Below are positions 1-7,161 of a stretch of 64,000 bases of DNA, one piece after another. Source of the DNA: Luteolibacter rhizosphaerae (GTDB lineage Bacteria > Verrucomicrobiota > Verrucomicrobiia > Verrucomicrobiales > Akkermansiaceae); NCBI RefSeq assembly GCF_025950095.1, contig NZ_JAPDDR010000012.1, positions 1 through 64,000 on the forward strand. The letters are read 5' to 3'. The position numbers and the translations under genes were made by a program. Within the stretch, counting starts at the first letter, position 1; every line of letters begins with the position of its first letter. Below the pieces are notes generated by a model. The model searched no databases. It was not told the DNA's origin and saw only the letters and a list, made by a program, of their open reading frames with translations.

Positions 1-47
1 AGAATCTCCCATTCGGAATCGGTGAGGCTACAGGGATACTCGCGCAT
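1..47 (-). CDS. IS5-type transposase, first 15 codons only (runs off the left edge)
   Basis: Reading leftwards from an ATG at 47 gives MREYPCSLTDSEWEI and then the window ends. This matches the well-known N-terminus of IS5-group transposases (pattern M-x-x-Y-P-x-x-L-T-D-x-E-W, the DUF4096 helix-turn-helix segment). A GGAGAAG ribosome binding site sits just upstream on the minus strand. Only 15 residues are visible, so the family call rests on that pattern alone and completeness cannot be judged. The IS end should lie between about 60 and 105; I could not define the terminal repeat. Confidence 0.5.
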   Translation of the reverse strand, partial: MREYPCSLTDSEWEI

Positions 48-109
48 CGCGAGCTTCTCCAATACCTCACCCGGCTAGTACAGATCAAAATCCGGACGGA
101 GATGATTTT

Positions 110-868
110 TCAGACGGCTTCTAAGACACTAGGCAGTTCTGCTGTTAGAAGCTCAGTGCCCGATGCACCCTTTAGTCCCATCGCCCAGAGATACAGCTCC
201 GCGCCTTGCATCGTTGGCTGCATTATCACCCCTGCCTCAGGGATACTTCTCCCTTTAGTTTCGAGATACCCCGAGTCTCCGCTAGTGAAATTATCAATTA
301 AGTCGTGCCGATGAAGACCGAAGAGATTGTGTACGAGAATCGCACCTCGGTCCTCGGCATCAGTGAACCCCATTGCGTGACTGAAAACGCGCGTGGGAAC
401 GTAGAACCTCAGGTTTTCAACTTCGGCATGATCAGCTAGATTCCTGATCTGCCCTCGGAATAGATCTCGGCAAATCGTGTAGGCGATGTAATGAAATCGG
501 ATTTGATAGACCGACAGCCCTTTCATTAGAGCAATTATCGCAACCCCTCGATCGTCGCGCCCCGAACTGCTTCGGGATGAAGCAAGGATTCCCCCATAAT
601 ACTCGGCTGTTAGGTCATCCTCACAAAACCGGCCTTCGTCCATGACATGCTTGAGCACGCGCGAATTGACCGTCCCGCTTTCTTCGATGTCTGTGCCTAG
701 CTTTTTGACAGCCTTCTGAAAGACATTGTCTAGATTCACATTGCATTTCTGCACAAACGTTTTCACCTCGTTCCCGAGGTAGTCTGCAGTGGGGCCTAGA
801 AGTTTCAGCAATACATCTCTCGATCCAAGCACGGCTAGTCCTGTGCCAACAGCTGTCGGAGCATCCAT
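110..868 (-). CDS. Hypothetical protein, possibly Abi-alpha/DUF4393-like
   Basis: 252 residues from the ATG at 868; an upstream start at 913 adds a basic stretch that does not look like protein. No signal peptide or membrane segment. The N-terminus (GPTADYLGNEVKTF, then a Q/K-rich helix) followed by an EYYGGILASS segment faintly recalls the Abi-alpha (DUF4393) family of abortive-infection-associated proteins, in which an N-terminal helical part precedes a segment with a conserved LL-A. This is a weak by-eye resemblance, not an assignment. Codon use is visibly more A/T-rich than the surrounding genes, and it sits between an IS element and a prophage remnant, which suggests horizontal acquisition. 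Confidence 0.6.
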   Translation of the reverse strand: MDAPTAVGTGLAVLGSRDVLLKLLGPTADYLGNEVKTFVQKCNVNLDNVFQKAVKKLGTDIEESGTVNSRVLKHVMDEGRFCEDDLTAEYYGGILASSRSSSGRDDRGVAIIALMKGLSVYQIRFHYIAYTICRDLFRGQIRNLADHAEVENLRFYVPTRVFSHAMGFTDAEDRGAILVHNLFGLHRHDLIDNFTSGDSGYLETKGRSIPEAGVIMQPTMQGAELYLWAMGLKGASGTELLTAELPSVLEAV

Positions 869-998
869 AATGGGAGGATGATGCTCTCTTCTATTGCGGC
901 CTGGGAAATACAAAATCGCCTATCATTTCCACAACGCCCTCCCGATTACAGTGAGAGGAATGCACTATCGTTGATGCCTCGCCTACCTTTTTGCTTGC

Positions 999-1355
999 TT
1001 AGTGGAAGCTCATCAGGAGGACCAGCACTTCGACAAAACTTCCGTTTGTCCCATCCACCTCCGCCCACCCTTCAATCTCCCAAACCACCTCCGGCATTTC
1101 TCCCCGCGCCAACTCCACCAGCCGGTCCCCCTCGCGATACCTCCGCAAGAACGGCTGACTCCGCACCCGGAACACCGCCCGCCGCTGCTCCACCGGCCGG
1201 TCGCTCCTCACCGTCTCCGCCCCGGCCCGCTCCTTCATCCGCCGTGCGAAGCACACACCCACGCGCTCCCACCCCGGCACCGGTTGCCCGAGCTCGTCCA
1301 CCGTCGTCACCGGCCGCTCGATCCGGATCGGATGCCTCAAAAGTCCTGGATTCAT
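999..1355 (-). CDS. Phage head-tail adaptor/joining protein
   Basis: 118 residues beginning MNPGLLRHPIRIERP, the usual opening of the phage head-tail joining family (PF05521, SPP1 gp16-like): N-terminal L-x-x-R-I-x-I-x-R-P, then W-x-x-V followed by a basic helix (ARRMKERAGAET), then a strand-rich C-terminal half. Length fits the family (about 100-120). In an intact phage it forms part of the head-tail connector ring. It is the third recognisable member of the HK97-type module here, after portal and protease. No other tail genes follow, so it is very unlikely to function; it is nevertheless intact. Confidence 0.75.
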   Translation of the reverse strand: MNPGLLRHPIRIERPVTTVDELGQPVPGWERVGVCFARRMKERAGAETVRSDRPVEQRRAVFRVRSQPFLRRYREGDRLVELARGEMPEVVWEIEGWAEVDGTNGSFVEVLVLLMSFH

Positions 1356-1363
1356 AAAGTAGT

Positions 1364-1382
1364 CCGCCCGGTCCCCGGGCGG
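1364..1382. repeat. Perfect 8-bp inverted repeat before the head-tail adaptor
   Basis: CCGCCCGG and CCGGGCGG with a 3-nt loop lie between the 42-residue ORF and the adaptor start on the minus strand. There is no T-tract, so it is not a convincing intrinsic terminator. It may be a scar of the deletion that removed the capsid region, or a translational element. Confidence 0.35.
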
Positions 1383-1393
1383 ATGAAGTCACC

Positions 1394-1522
1394 TCAGAGC
1401 GTCTCTTCTCCTTCAACCCCCGCCTCAACCCGCAACGCCGCCGCATGCTCCCGCAACGCCTCCGAGTGATCGCGCAAGGCATCGACCAAATCCCGCATCA
1501 GCTCCATCACCTCAGAGTCCAT
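1394..1522 (-). CDS. Small 42-residue helical protein in prophage remnant
   Basis: Begins MDSEVMELMRDLVDALRDH with an ATG at 1522, overlapping the end of the protease gene by 11 nt, and ends at a TGA at 1394-1396. The sequence is amphipathic and heptad-like (L/A at regular spacing), so a short coiled coil is likely. Overlap with the upstream stop favours translational coupling. It occupies the place where the major capsid and gp6-type connector genes would be expected. No homology recognised; could be a spurious short ORF. Confidence 0.4.
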   Translation of the reverse strand: MDSEVMELMRDLVDALRDHSEALREHAAALRVEAGVEGEETL

Positions 1523-2369
1523 GGGCCAGCTTCATGCGTGCAATGAAGTCAGCAGCCCCCGCCACATCCTCCAAACTCCCTCTTTCTTCCTTGGCGCTCT
1601 TGGCGTCTTGGCGGTTCCCATCTTCTTCCTCCCCGCTCCCCGCTCCAAGCTCCGCGCTCTTCCTCCCCAACATCATCGCCGCCGCGGGAAGACCTTCAAA
1701 GTCTCCCGGCACCCACAACGCCGTCTCCTCCCTCGCGCTCGTCTTGTGCATCGCGAACCCCGCCTTGATCGCCTCGTCCGCCGAATACCAGGTCTCCGCC
1801 TCCATCTCCGCCGAGAGATCCTCCCGACCCATCCGCGTCCGCGTCTCGTATGTATTCAGGATGGCATCCCGGATCTTGTCCAGGATCTCCGCCTGCTTCC
1901 GCATCATCGTCGAATCGCCCCAAGCCACCACGCTCGGGTTGTGGATCATCACCATCCCGTTCTCCGCGATGTGGATCGTATCGCCCGCCAACGCGATCAC
2001 CGACGCGATCGACGCCGCCAGCCCGTCGATGTGGACGATCACCTCCGCCTCATGCCCTGCCAGCAGGTTGTAGATCGCCACCCCCTCGAACACCGACCCG
2101 CCCGGCGAGTTGATGTGGAGGTGAATCTCCTCCGCATCCGTCTCTGCCAGCTTCCGCTGGAAAGTCCGCGCATCGTTCCCCGTCCAGAACGATACCGCAT
2201 CATACAGGAACATCGTCGCCGCCTTCTTCTTCCCCTTCCCGCCAACGCTCAGGTTCGTGATCTCCGGCAATACCCTCTCCGGCCGCCGCGCTTTCATCGC
2301 CGGCGTCATCCGCCGCTCATCCAGCACCGCAAACAGCTCCTCGTTCTCTATCAAAATCGGCCTCTTCAT
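1512..2369 (-). CDS. Phage prohead maturation protease, ClpP/S14 type
   Basis: 285 residues from the ATG at 2369. The ClpP-like fold is plain: HINSPGGSVFEG around residues 85-96, nucleophile Ser120 in GLAASIAS, and catalytic His143 in MIHNPS. Such S14 proteases process the scaffold and capsid in HK97-type phages and sit between portal and capsid genes, as here downstream of the portal. A longer reading frame to 2447 exists, but its extra 26 residues come from a degenerate intergenic repeat. The C-terminal tail (residues about 235-260) also contains a repeat-derived stretch reading NRQDAKSAKE, so the tail has probably been altered by repeat insertion. Confidence 0.85.
   Translation of the reverse strand: MKRPILIENEELFAVLDERRMTPAMKARRPERVLPEITNLSVGGKGKKKAATMFLYDAVSFWTGNDARTFQRKLAETDAEEIHLHINSPGGSVFEGVAIYNLLAGHEAEVIVHIDGLAASIASVIALAGDTIHIAENGMVMIHNPSVVAWGDSTMMRKQAEILDKIRDAILNTYETRTRMGREDLSAEMEAETWYSADEAIKAGFAMHKTSAREETALWVPGDFEGLPAAAMMLGRKSAELGAGSGEEEDGNRQDAKSAKEERGSLEDVAGAADFIARMKLAHGL
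1585..1660. repeat. Intergenic-type repeats embedded in the protease C-terminal coding region
   Basis: Two short degenerate repeat types lie back to back: a tandem of GCGCTCTTGGCGTCTTGGCG type (minus-strand reading NRQDAKSAK) and a GCTCCCCGCTCCAAGCTCC type. The latter type recurs at 2480-2505. Neither looks like selected protein sequence. They resemble the near-tandem purine/pyrimidine repeats also seen at 2385-2447, 51159-51195 and 57376-57486. Confidence 0.55.
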
Positions 2370-2384
2370 AATCTTCTTCGTCTT

Positions 2385-2447
2385 CTGTCTCTCCCTGAAA
2401 ACTGAACACTGAAACCTATCAAACTTCTTCCACTGCTCACTGCTCAC
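2385..2447. repeat. Degenerate near-tandem repeats between portal and protease genes
   Basis: The stretch reads CTGAAAACTGAACACTGAAA followed by CACTGCTCACTGCTCACT: two short units repeated almost in tandem. It lies exactly between the portal stop and the protease ATG and explains the implausible N-terminal extension of the longer protease reading frame. Confidence 0.6.
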
Positions 2448-3277
2448 TCGGCACCTGCCTTCTCCTTCCTCCCCCCTCCCGGCTCCACGCTCTCCGCTCC
2501 AAGCGTCTCCAGCGGCACGTGATTGGATGCGAAAATGAGCACGTCTCCACCCGGTAGCGGCGCGCGGTCCTCGAGCGCCCGGCCTTCATTCGGAGTCATG
2601 AGCCCGGAAACGATCTGCTTTGCCATCGCCTCCGACCGGCTCTGCAGATCACCCCGCAACAGTCCGTCCGCATTGTGCCGCAGATAGAACCCCGCATCCC
2701 GATCCCCCTTGGTCAGCAAGCACTGGTTGAGCGTCGCCTCGACCCGCGTGATCCACGGCACCAGCGTCGCCATGTAGAACTCGCGCGAGAGGTGCTCGAT
2801 GTTGTTGAAAGTCGCCCGGTCGAGCTTCTGCACCTTGTGCGGTGGCACATTGAAGATCCGGCAGATCTCCTCCACCGAGAAGCTCATGCTCTCGATGAAC
2901 TGCGCGTCGCGCATGCTCATCGTCACCTGGTGGAACTTCATGTCCCCGCCCTCGAAGATCGCCACCCCGTCGCCGTTCTGCGCGCCGTGCCACGCTTCGC
3001 TCCAACGCTTCCGGACATCCTTCGCCTGGTCGTGGTTCTTGAACGTGGTCTGCGCCGTGATGATCCCGCGGATCGGCTGCCCATCCTCCGCCGAGCTCTT
3101 GCCATAGGTCGCCAAGGCCGCCGCGGCCCCGGTGGAGAGGCGGCAATGCTTGATCGGATTGATCCCGTCGATGCCATCCGCCGACAGCGCCTTGAAGTGC
3201 GCCACGTCCGGCTTCGAGAAGTTCCCCGCCGGCACCTTCCAAGGGTTCGTCCCGATCTCGTACACCACCCGCCGCAA
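2444..3277 (-). CDS. HK97-type phage portal protein, C-terminal part (broken gene)
   Basis: 277 residues counted from a TTG; the reading frame is open back to an in-frame TGA at 3302-3304. Features of HK97-type portals (PF04860) are clear: GINPIKHCR, the SSAEDGQPIRGII segment, FIESMSFSVEEICRIFNVPP around residues 128-147, and NNIEHLSREFYMATLVPWI, the region that lines the portal channel. The missing N-terminal part of the portal is encoded immediately upstream in the same frame but is separated by the stop codon. The gene is best read as a nonsense-inactivated portal; the TTG is only a formal start. The last residues coincide with a repeat-like GCTCCACGCTCTCCGCTCC stretch. Confidence 0.75.
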   Translation of the reverse strand: MRRVVYEIGTNPWKVPAGNFSKPDVAHFKALSADGIDGINPIKHCRLSTGAAAALATYGKSSAEDGQPIRGIITAQTTFKNHDQAKDVRKRWSEAWHGAQNGDGVAIFEGGDMKFHQVTMSMRDAQFIESMSFSVEEICRIFNVPPHKVQKLDRATFNNIEHLSREFYMATLVPWITRVEATLNQCLLTKGDRDAGFYLRHNADGLLRGDLQSRSEAMAKQIVSGLMTPNEGRALEDRAPLPGGDVLIFASNHVPLETLGAESVEPGGGRKEKAGAE

Positions 3278-3301
3278 GTCCGTGATCTTCGACGTAACCG
3301 T

Positions 3302-3964
3302 TCACAGCGGCAGCGGGAACATCTCCCGAACGAACCCGCCCGACCAGAAGCACCGCGCATGCGCATTCCCGCGCAGGATCATCGTGTAGAGCAAAGCCTC
3401 CCGGAGCTGTGTCCAGGTCATCGCCTCATTCGGCGCATCCCCGAGGAACCCCGCCAGCCGGTGCTTCCTCTCCCGCTCCCGTTTGTCCCCATTCGAGCGG
3501 TAGAGCTGCATCGCCTGCAGAGCTTCCGGCCTCCTCCGCCTCGCCCGCCAGACCAACAGGGCGGACCATAGGAGCGCCACGGAGAGCAGGAGAAGCCAGA
3601 AAGGAAGAAGTAATGTCCAATTTCCTGGCGGCGCATTGTGGGCGGATAAGGTCGCCAATTCGCGATAAGTTCCCCGCTCAGGAAACTCTAATCTCGCATC
3701 GGTTCCGACTATGAACGCGGGGGCTGGAAAGCATTCGAGCTTGTTCGGCTGGAATCCCATCTCGCGCCTCCCCGTCGGCGAGATTCCTGAAATCGACAAG
3801 TCGCCCCAACGGGCATTCACCATACTAGAGCGAGTCAGAATTGCACCTCCTTTACCCCCAACCCATGAGATGTGATTGAGCGAATCCCACCATGCCCAGC
3901 AGATAAACCCTATCACGAGGATGCCGGACCAGAAGGTGCTGGATCGGTGCAGGGCGAGCTTCAC
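3302..3964 (-). CDS. Chimeric ORF: membrane protein fused to portal N-terminus
   Basis: About 220 residues from a GTG at 3964; an ATG at 4009 opens the frame earlier but lies inside a terminator hairpin, so the later start is preferred. Residues 1-150 are a two-TM protein: a TM near the start (WSGILVIGFICWAW), an extracytoplasmic strand-rich domain, a second TM (LLLPFWLLLLSVALLWSALL) and a basic RARRRR stop-transfer. From about 3505 the sequence changes to portal protein (LYRSNGDKRERE, then LAGFLGDAPNEAM and LREALLYTMILRGNAHA), ending REMFPLPL at the TGA. The membrane part belongs to a type common in this phylum, so I infer recombination joined a host gene to the portal. Whether the chimera is made is unknown. 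Confidence 0.6.
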   Translation of the reverse strand: MKLALHRSSTFWSGILVIGFICWAWWDSLNHISWVGGKGGAILTRSSMVNARWGDLSISGISPTGRREMGFQPNKLECFPAPAFIVGTDARLEFPERGTYRELATLSAHNAPPGNWTLLLPFWLLLLSVALLWSALLVWRARRRRPEALQAMQLYRSNGDKRERERKHRLAGFLGDAPNEAMTWTQLREALLYTMILRGNAHARCFWSGGFVREMFPLPL

Positions 3965-3989
3965 GGGAGAGTCATGGCAGCACGCGGGC

Positions 3990-4024
3990 AAAAGAAAAGC
4001 CCCGGCCACTTTCGCAGCCGGGGC
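3990..4024 (-). terminator. Intrinsic terminator, minus strand
   Basis: Perfect 8-bp stem GCCCCGGC/GCCGGGGC (3999-4006 with 4017-4024) and, on the minus strand, a following CTTTTCTTTT tract. It ends the transcript of the small membrane protein gene at 4122-4406 and argues against translation starting at 4009 for the chimeric ORF downstream. Confidence 0.75.
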
Positions 4025-4121
4025 GGAGGAGTGCGGAGGCTCGACCCGCTTTCGCTAGTCGCCGTCTGGCGAGTTCATCCCGGCTCCAGTCCCGAAGATC
4101 CGCCCTCGCACTCTCGGCTCC

Positions 4122-4406
4122 TCACCTCGTGTTTCCGGAGCTAGGCAGCGACACCACACCGGAGAGACAGTAAATGCTGAGACCGAGGAAAAGCCACTGG
4201 AAGCCATCTTCCCAGAACCCGATGCGGGCCATGTCCGAACTATGGTTGTAGTTTTCGTGGCGGAACAAATTGAAGACGAGGTGACTGATCGCGACTGCGG
4301 CGAGCCAGCGCCATGCAAGATGGAGCGAATGAGGCTTGGCGATCCGGCCCGAGTTCACGGTGAGGAAGGCAAGCACCAGCAACTGGGCAACGAAGATCCA
4401 AGTCAT
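4122..4406 (-). CDS. Small membrane protein, hypothetical
   Basis: 94 residues with three predicted membrane segments: WIFVAQLLVLAFLTV at the N-terminus, WRWLAAVAISHLVFNLF in the middle and FQWLFLGLSIYCLSGVV near the end. Short loops contain a conserved-looking HENYNHSSDMARIGFWEDG. No family recognised. It has its own terminator downstream on the minus strand and is separated by 88 bases from the protease-like gene upstream, so it may be a monocistronic unit. Confidence 0.55.
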   Translation of the reverse strand: MTWIFVAQLLVLAFLTVNSGRIAKPHSLHLAWRWLAAVAISHLVFNLFRHENYNHSSDMARIGFWEDGFQWLFLGLSIYCLSGVVSLPSSGNTR

Positions 4407-4494
4407 GGGTTTGCGGGGAAGCGAGGCAGTGTCTTAGCAGACCGAAGAGAACACGCCCATTGGAACCCTGAACCGTTTTTATCATCTCTCCGCT

Positions 4495-5418
4495 TCACGG
4501 AGAAGGGACGGTGACATTCAGGATCTTCGGCTTCAGCCCCGTCCTTTTCTTCAACACGCCTCGCGCAATGGCACTGTCATCACAAGCCTCGATCAAAGCC
4601 TCCACACGGGAAAGATTGTCGTGGACGGACCCTGCTCCGGTGATCTGGTGGAGACCCAAGCCCGCCTTCGTCAGATAAAAGCGCGGGGTCCCCGAATCGC
4701 CCGCATAGATCGAATGACCCCACGGACCGGAGGCAAGCGCGTTGCGGCCGGAGTCGGAGGTATAGACCATCGCCTCATGCTTCCTTCCATCCGGCCGCGT
4801 GTTGGCTTGGGATACGGCGAGATCCTGAATCTTGTTATCGGCCAGCTTCTGCAACAGGGACTTCGTCATCCGCGGCATGATCGGGACGATATGGATATTC
4901 TGCGGGACATCCTCGTGCAGCAGGCCCACACAGAGATCCAGATCGGGATCCTTCGCATCGGCATTCGCGATCAGCTTCATGTCCACCGTCTTGCTGTCGG
5001 CGGTCACGAAGCGGATGATCTGCGGCTGCACCTTCATCCAGCCTCCGTCCCATGCCGGGTGGGAGTGACGGCAGAAGAGGATATGACGAGGAGTGATCAT
5101 CACCCCTCCGAACAACTCCCCGGCGTACTCCTTGGGCGGCTTCCATGCCGCGCATCCGGTCAATTGCGGCACCAGGTCCGCGCACCATAGCTTCGGGTTC
5201 CTGACGTATTTGCCCCTGACGTGATCCTTCGAGGAGAAGACATTCATGGTCTCCGGCGAAGCCACCTTGCCCTTGGTGCGCGAATCGACTTCCGCACGCA
5301 GGGACTTCGTGAATGCATTCACATCGGCCTGCCCCGCCACCACGCCGATCAAGACGGTCGTGCCGACCCCGACAAGCGCCGCGAAAGATAACAACTTTCT
5401 GCCCATGCCCTTACTCAA
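4495..5418 (-). CDS. Secreted trypsin-like serine protease homologue
   Basis: 307 residues with an N-terminal signal anchor (LLSFAALVGVGTTVLIGVVAG). A chymotrypsin-type triad can be proposed: His118 or His120 in ITPRHILFCRHSHP, Asp161 in DPDLDLCVGLL and Ser242 in AGDSGTP, with the usual order and spacing for family S1. Two cysteines flank the region before the His motif (WCADLVPQLTGC). The usual A-A-H-C of trypsins is replaced by CRHSH, so activity is likely but not certain. Transcribed alone, downstream of but probably separate from the pyrB operon (37 bases from the pyrB stop). Confidence 0.65.
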   Translation of the reverse strand: MSKGMGRKLLSFAALVGVGTTVLIGVVAGQADVNAFTKSLRAEVDSRTKGKVASPETMNVFSSKDHVRGKYVRNPKLWCADLVPQLTGCAAWKPPKEYAGELFGGVMITPRHILFCRHSHPAWDGGWMKVQPQIIRFVTADSKTVDMKLIANADAKDPDLDLCVGLLHEDVPQNIHIVPIMPRMTKSLLQKLADNKIQDLAVSQANTRPDGRKHEAMVYTSDSGRNALASGPWGHSIYAGDSGTPRFYLTKAGLGLHQITGAGSVHDNLSRVEALIEACDDSAIARGVLKKRTGLKPKILNVTVPSP

Positions 5419-5455
5419 GCAGGGAGCTGCGTGCCCAGCAAGAAAGGGAGTGCCC

Positions 5456-6385
5456 TTACTTCGCGTCCTCCCCTTCCGGCTTGAGCCAGTAAAGCACCGC
5501 CATGCGCACCGCGATGCCGTTCTCTACCTGGCGATTGATGAGGGTCCGCGAGTAATCCATCGCGCCATCGCAGAGCTCCACTCCGCGGTTCACCGGGCCG
5601 GGATGCATCAGCCAGAGTCCATCTCCATCGATGCGCTTCAGCCGCTCTTCGGTGATCCCGTAGACCTTGTGATACTCGCGCAGGCTCGGAAAGTACTGCA
5701 CGTCTTGCCGCTCCATCTGGACCCGGAGGAGATAGACCACGTCCGGCTTCCACTTCATCGCTTCCTCGTAGTCCGTGAAGCGTCGGATGTTCTCCGGCCC
5801 CACTTTCGGCACCAAAGAACCAGGCCCGAGGTAAGCGACCTCCACGCCGAGGCGCTTTAGAATCGTGCTGGTAGAGCGCGCCACGCGGCTATGCAGGATA
5901 TCCCCGATGATGAGGACCTTGCGGCCCGAGAGCTCCGGGAAGACCTCCTTCATCGTGAAGGCGTCGAGCAGTCCTTGTGTCGGGTGCGCATGGGAACCGT
6001 CACCAGCGTTGATCACACTCGCCTTGGTCATGCGGGCGATCATGCCGGGCAGGCCGCTCTGCTTGTGCCGCACCACGATGAAATCGGTGCGCATGGCCTG
6101 CAGGGTCTCGATCGTCTCGCGCACGGACTCCCCCTTCACCACCGACGAGTGCGGCACATCGAAGTTCGTCACATCCGCGGAGAGACGCTTGGCCGCCACT
6201 TCAAAGGACGAATGGGTGCGGGTGCTGGGCTCGTAGAAAAGCATGAGCACCGACTTCCCCTTCAGCGCGGGGACCTTCTTGACGGAACGGGTGAAGAGTT
6301 CCTTGAAGGGAACGGCTTGGTTCAAGAGGAGATCGATTTCCTCCCGGTCGAGCGAGGCGATGTCGAGCAGGTCCTTACGGGCCAT
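5456..6385 (-). CDS. pyrB: Aspartate carbamoyltransferase catalytic chain
   Basis: 309 residues, the usual catalytic-chain length. Carries the carbamoyl-phosphate site STRTHSSFE (54-62) and HPTQ (134-137), with GDGSHAHPTQ and the C-terminal MHPGPVNRG loop intact. It condenses carbamoyl phosphate with aspartate, the committed step of UMP synthesis. It is the last gene of the purD-pyrR-linker-pyrB cluster and its ATG overlaps the end of the preceding gene by 11 nt. No pyrI regulatory chain or dihydroorotase (pyrC) is adjacent, unlike many pyrR-pyrB clusters. Confidence 0.95.
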   Translation of the reverse strand: MARKDLLDIASLDREEIDLLLNQAVPFKELFTRSVKKVPALKGKSVLMLFYEPSTRTHSSFEVAAKRLSADVTNFDVPHSSVVKGESVRETIETLQAMRTDFIVVRHKQSGLPGMIARMTKASVINAGDGSHAHPTQGLLDAFTMKEVFPELSGRKVLIIGDILHSRVARSTSTILKRLGVEVAYLGPGSLVPKVGPENIRRFTDYEEAMKWKPDVVYLLRVQMERQDVQYFPSLREYHKVYGITEERLKRIDGDGLWLMHPGPVNRGVELCDGAMDYSRTLINRQVENGIAVRMAVLYWLKPEGEDAK

Positions 6386-7157
6386 ACGTGGGTGAGAAGT
6401 GGTGGATGATTCCGAAGGCGAGAATGAGAACCGCGATGATCGTGATGAAGCCTGCGTGGTGACGCGAGCGCGGCTTCTTCCATGCGACCGAGCCGGAGAA
6501 GACCAGGCCCAGTCCGCAGAACACGCAGAGCAGGATGAAGCCGGCCTTTCCGAGCCAAGGCTGTCGGGAGAGATCCGCCATCCACTGTGCCGGATAATCT
6601 AGCGGCATGACCGTAGGCATCCAGCGGGAGAGCCATGCGGACAGACCTCCCAAAACAGGCAAGGCATAGCCGAGTGCGATCAGCGGCCACGCCACCGCCA
6701 TGTGCCGCAGATGGGAAATCGAGCGATCCGGCGGAGCCGCTTGGATGCGGCGCATCTCCATCAACTCGCGATCGCTGTGGCGGCGCTGCGGGATCGCGGA
6801 GGCTTCGGACATCTTCGAAACCACCGGCGGACTAGCCTTCACGAGGACCGGCCCCTGCTCGGACTTTCTCAGGGAGCGCACCTGCTTCGGCTGTTCCGAT
6901 GCCAAGGGCTCCGCATCCTCGTCCTCTTCCGGATCGGCCGGGATCTTCTCCGGCTCCGGCTCGTCCTTGGCAGAGGGTCCTTCCTCAGGTATCGGAGCCT
7001 CAACTACCGGCGGAGACGGCGCGAAAGAACGAGCAGGCGCGGGAGCAGGAACAACCGGTGACTCGAGCTCCGCTTCCCCTCCCTGTTCGCCGGGAATACC
7101 GAGCGATTCGCGGAGTTTCGCGATTTCCTCGGCGGATTTCCGGCGCTGGGGAAGCAT
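6375..7157 (-). CDS. Membrane protein with proline-rich N-terminal region, between pyrR and pyrB
   Basis: 260 residues from the ATG at 7157 (MLPQRRKSAEEIAKLRESLG), chosen because the upstream extension is out of character. Residues 1-25 form a basic helix, 30-130 are a disordered P/E/A-rich linker, and the last 110 residues contain three membrane segments (VAWPLIALGYALPVLGGL, AGFILLCVFCGLGLVF, FITIIAVLILAFGII). The gene starts 5 bases after pyrR ends and overlaps pyrB, so it is co-expressed with pyrimidine synthesis genes. No family recognised; the role in this operon is unknown. Confidence 0.7.
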   Translation of the reverse strand: MLPQRRKSAEEIAKLRESLGIPGEQGGEAELESPVVPAPAPARSFAPSPPVVEAPIPEEGPSAKDEPEPEKIPADPEEDEDAEPLASEQPKQVRSLRKSEQGPVLVKASPPVVSKMSEASAIPQRRHSDRELMEMRRIQAAPPDRSISHLRHMAVAWPLIALGYALPVLGGLSAWLSRWMPTVMPLDYPAQWMADLSRQPWLGKAGFILLCVFCGLGLVFSGSVAWKKPRSRHHAGFITIIAVLILAFGIIHHFSPTYGP

Positions 7158-7161
7158 GGGG

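Noticed and set aside
878-1469. Plus-strand reading frames rich in Pro and Arg opposite the head-tail adaptor
   Set aside because: Composition is that of a shadow of a GC-rich gene; the minus-strand adaptor has recognisable motifs.
1521-2405. Long plus-strand frame of 294 codons opposite the protease
   Set aside because: Arg/His/Pro-rich, no start signal, and it mirrors the ClpP-type gene.
2444-2505. Portal tail and longer protease start as true protein
   Set aside because: These residues fall in repeat-like DNA and do not fit either family.
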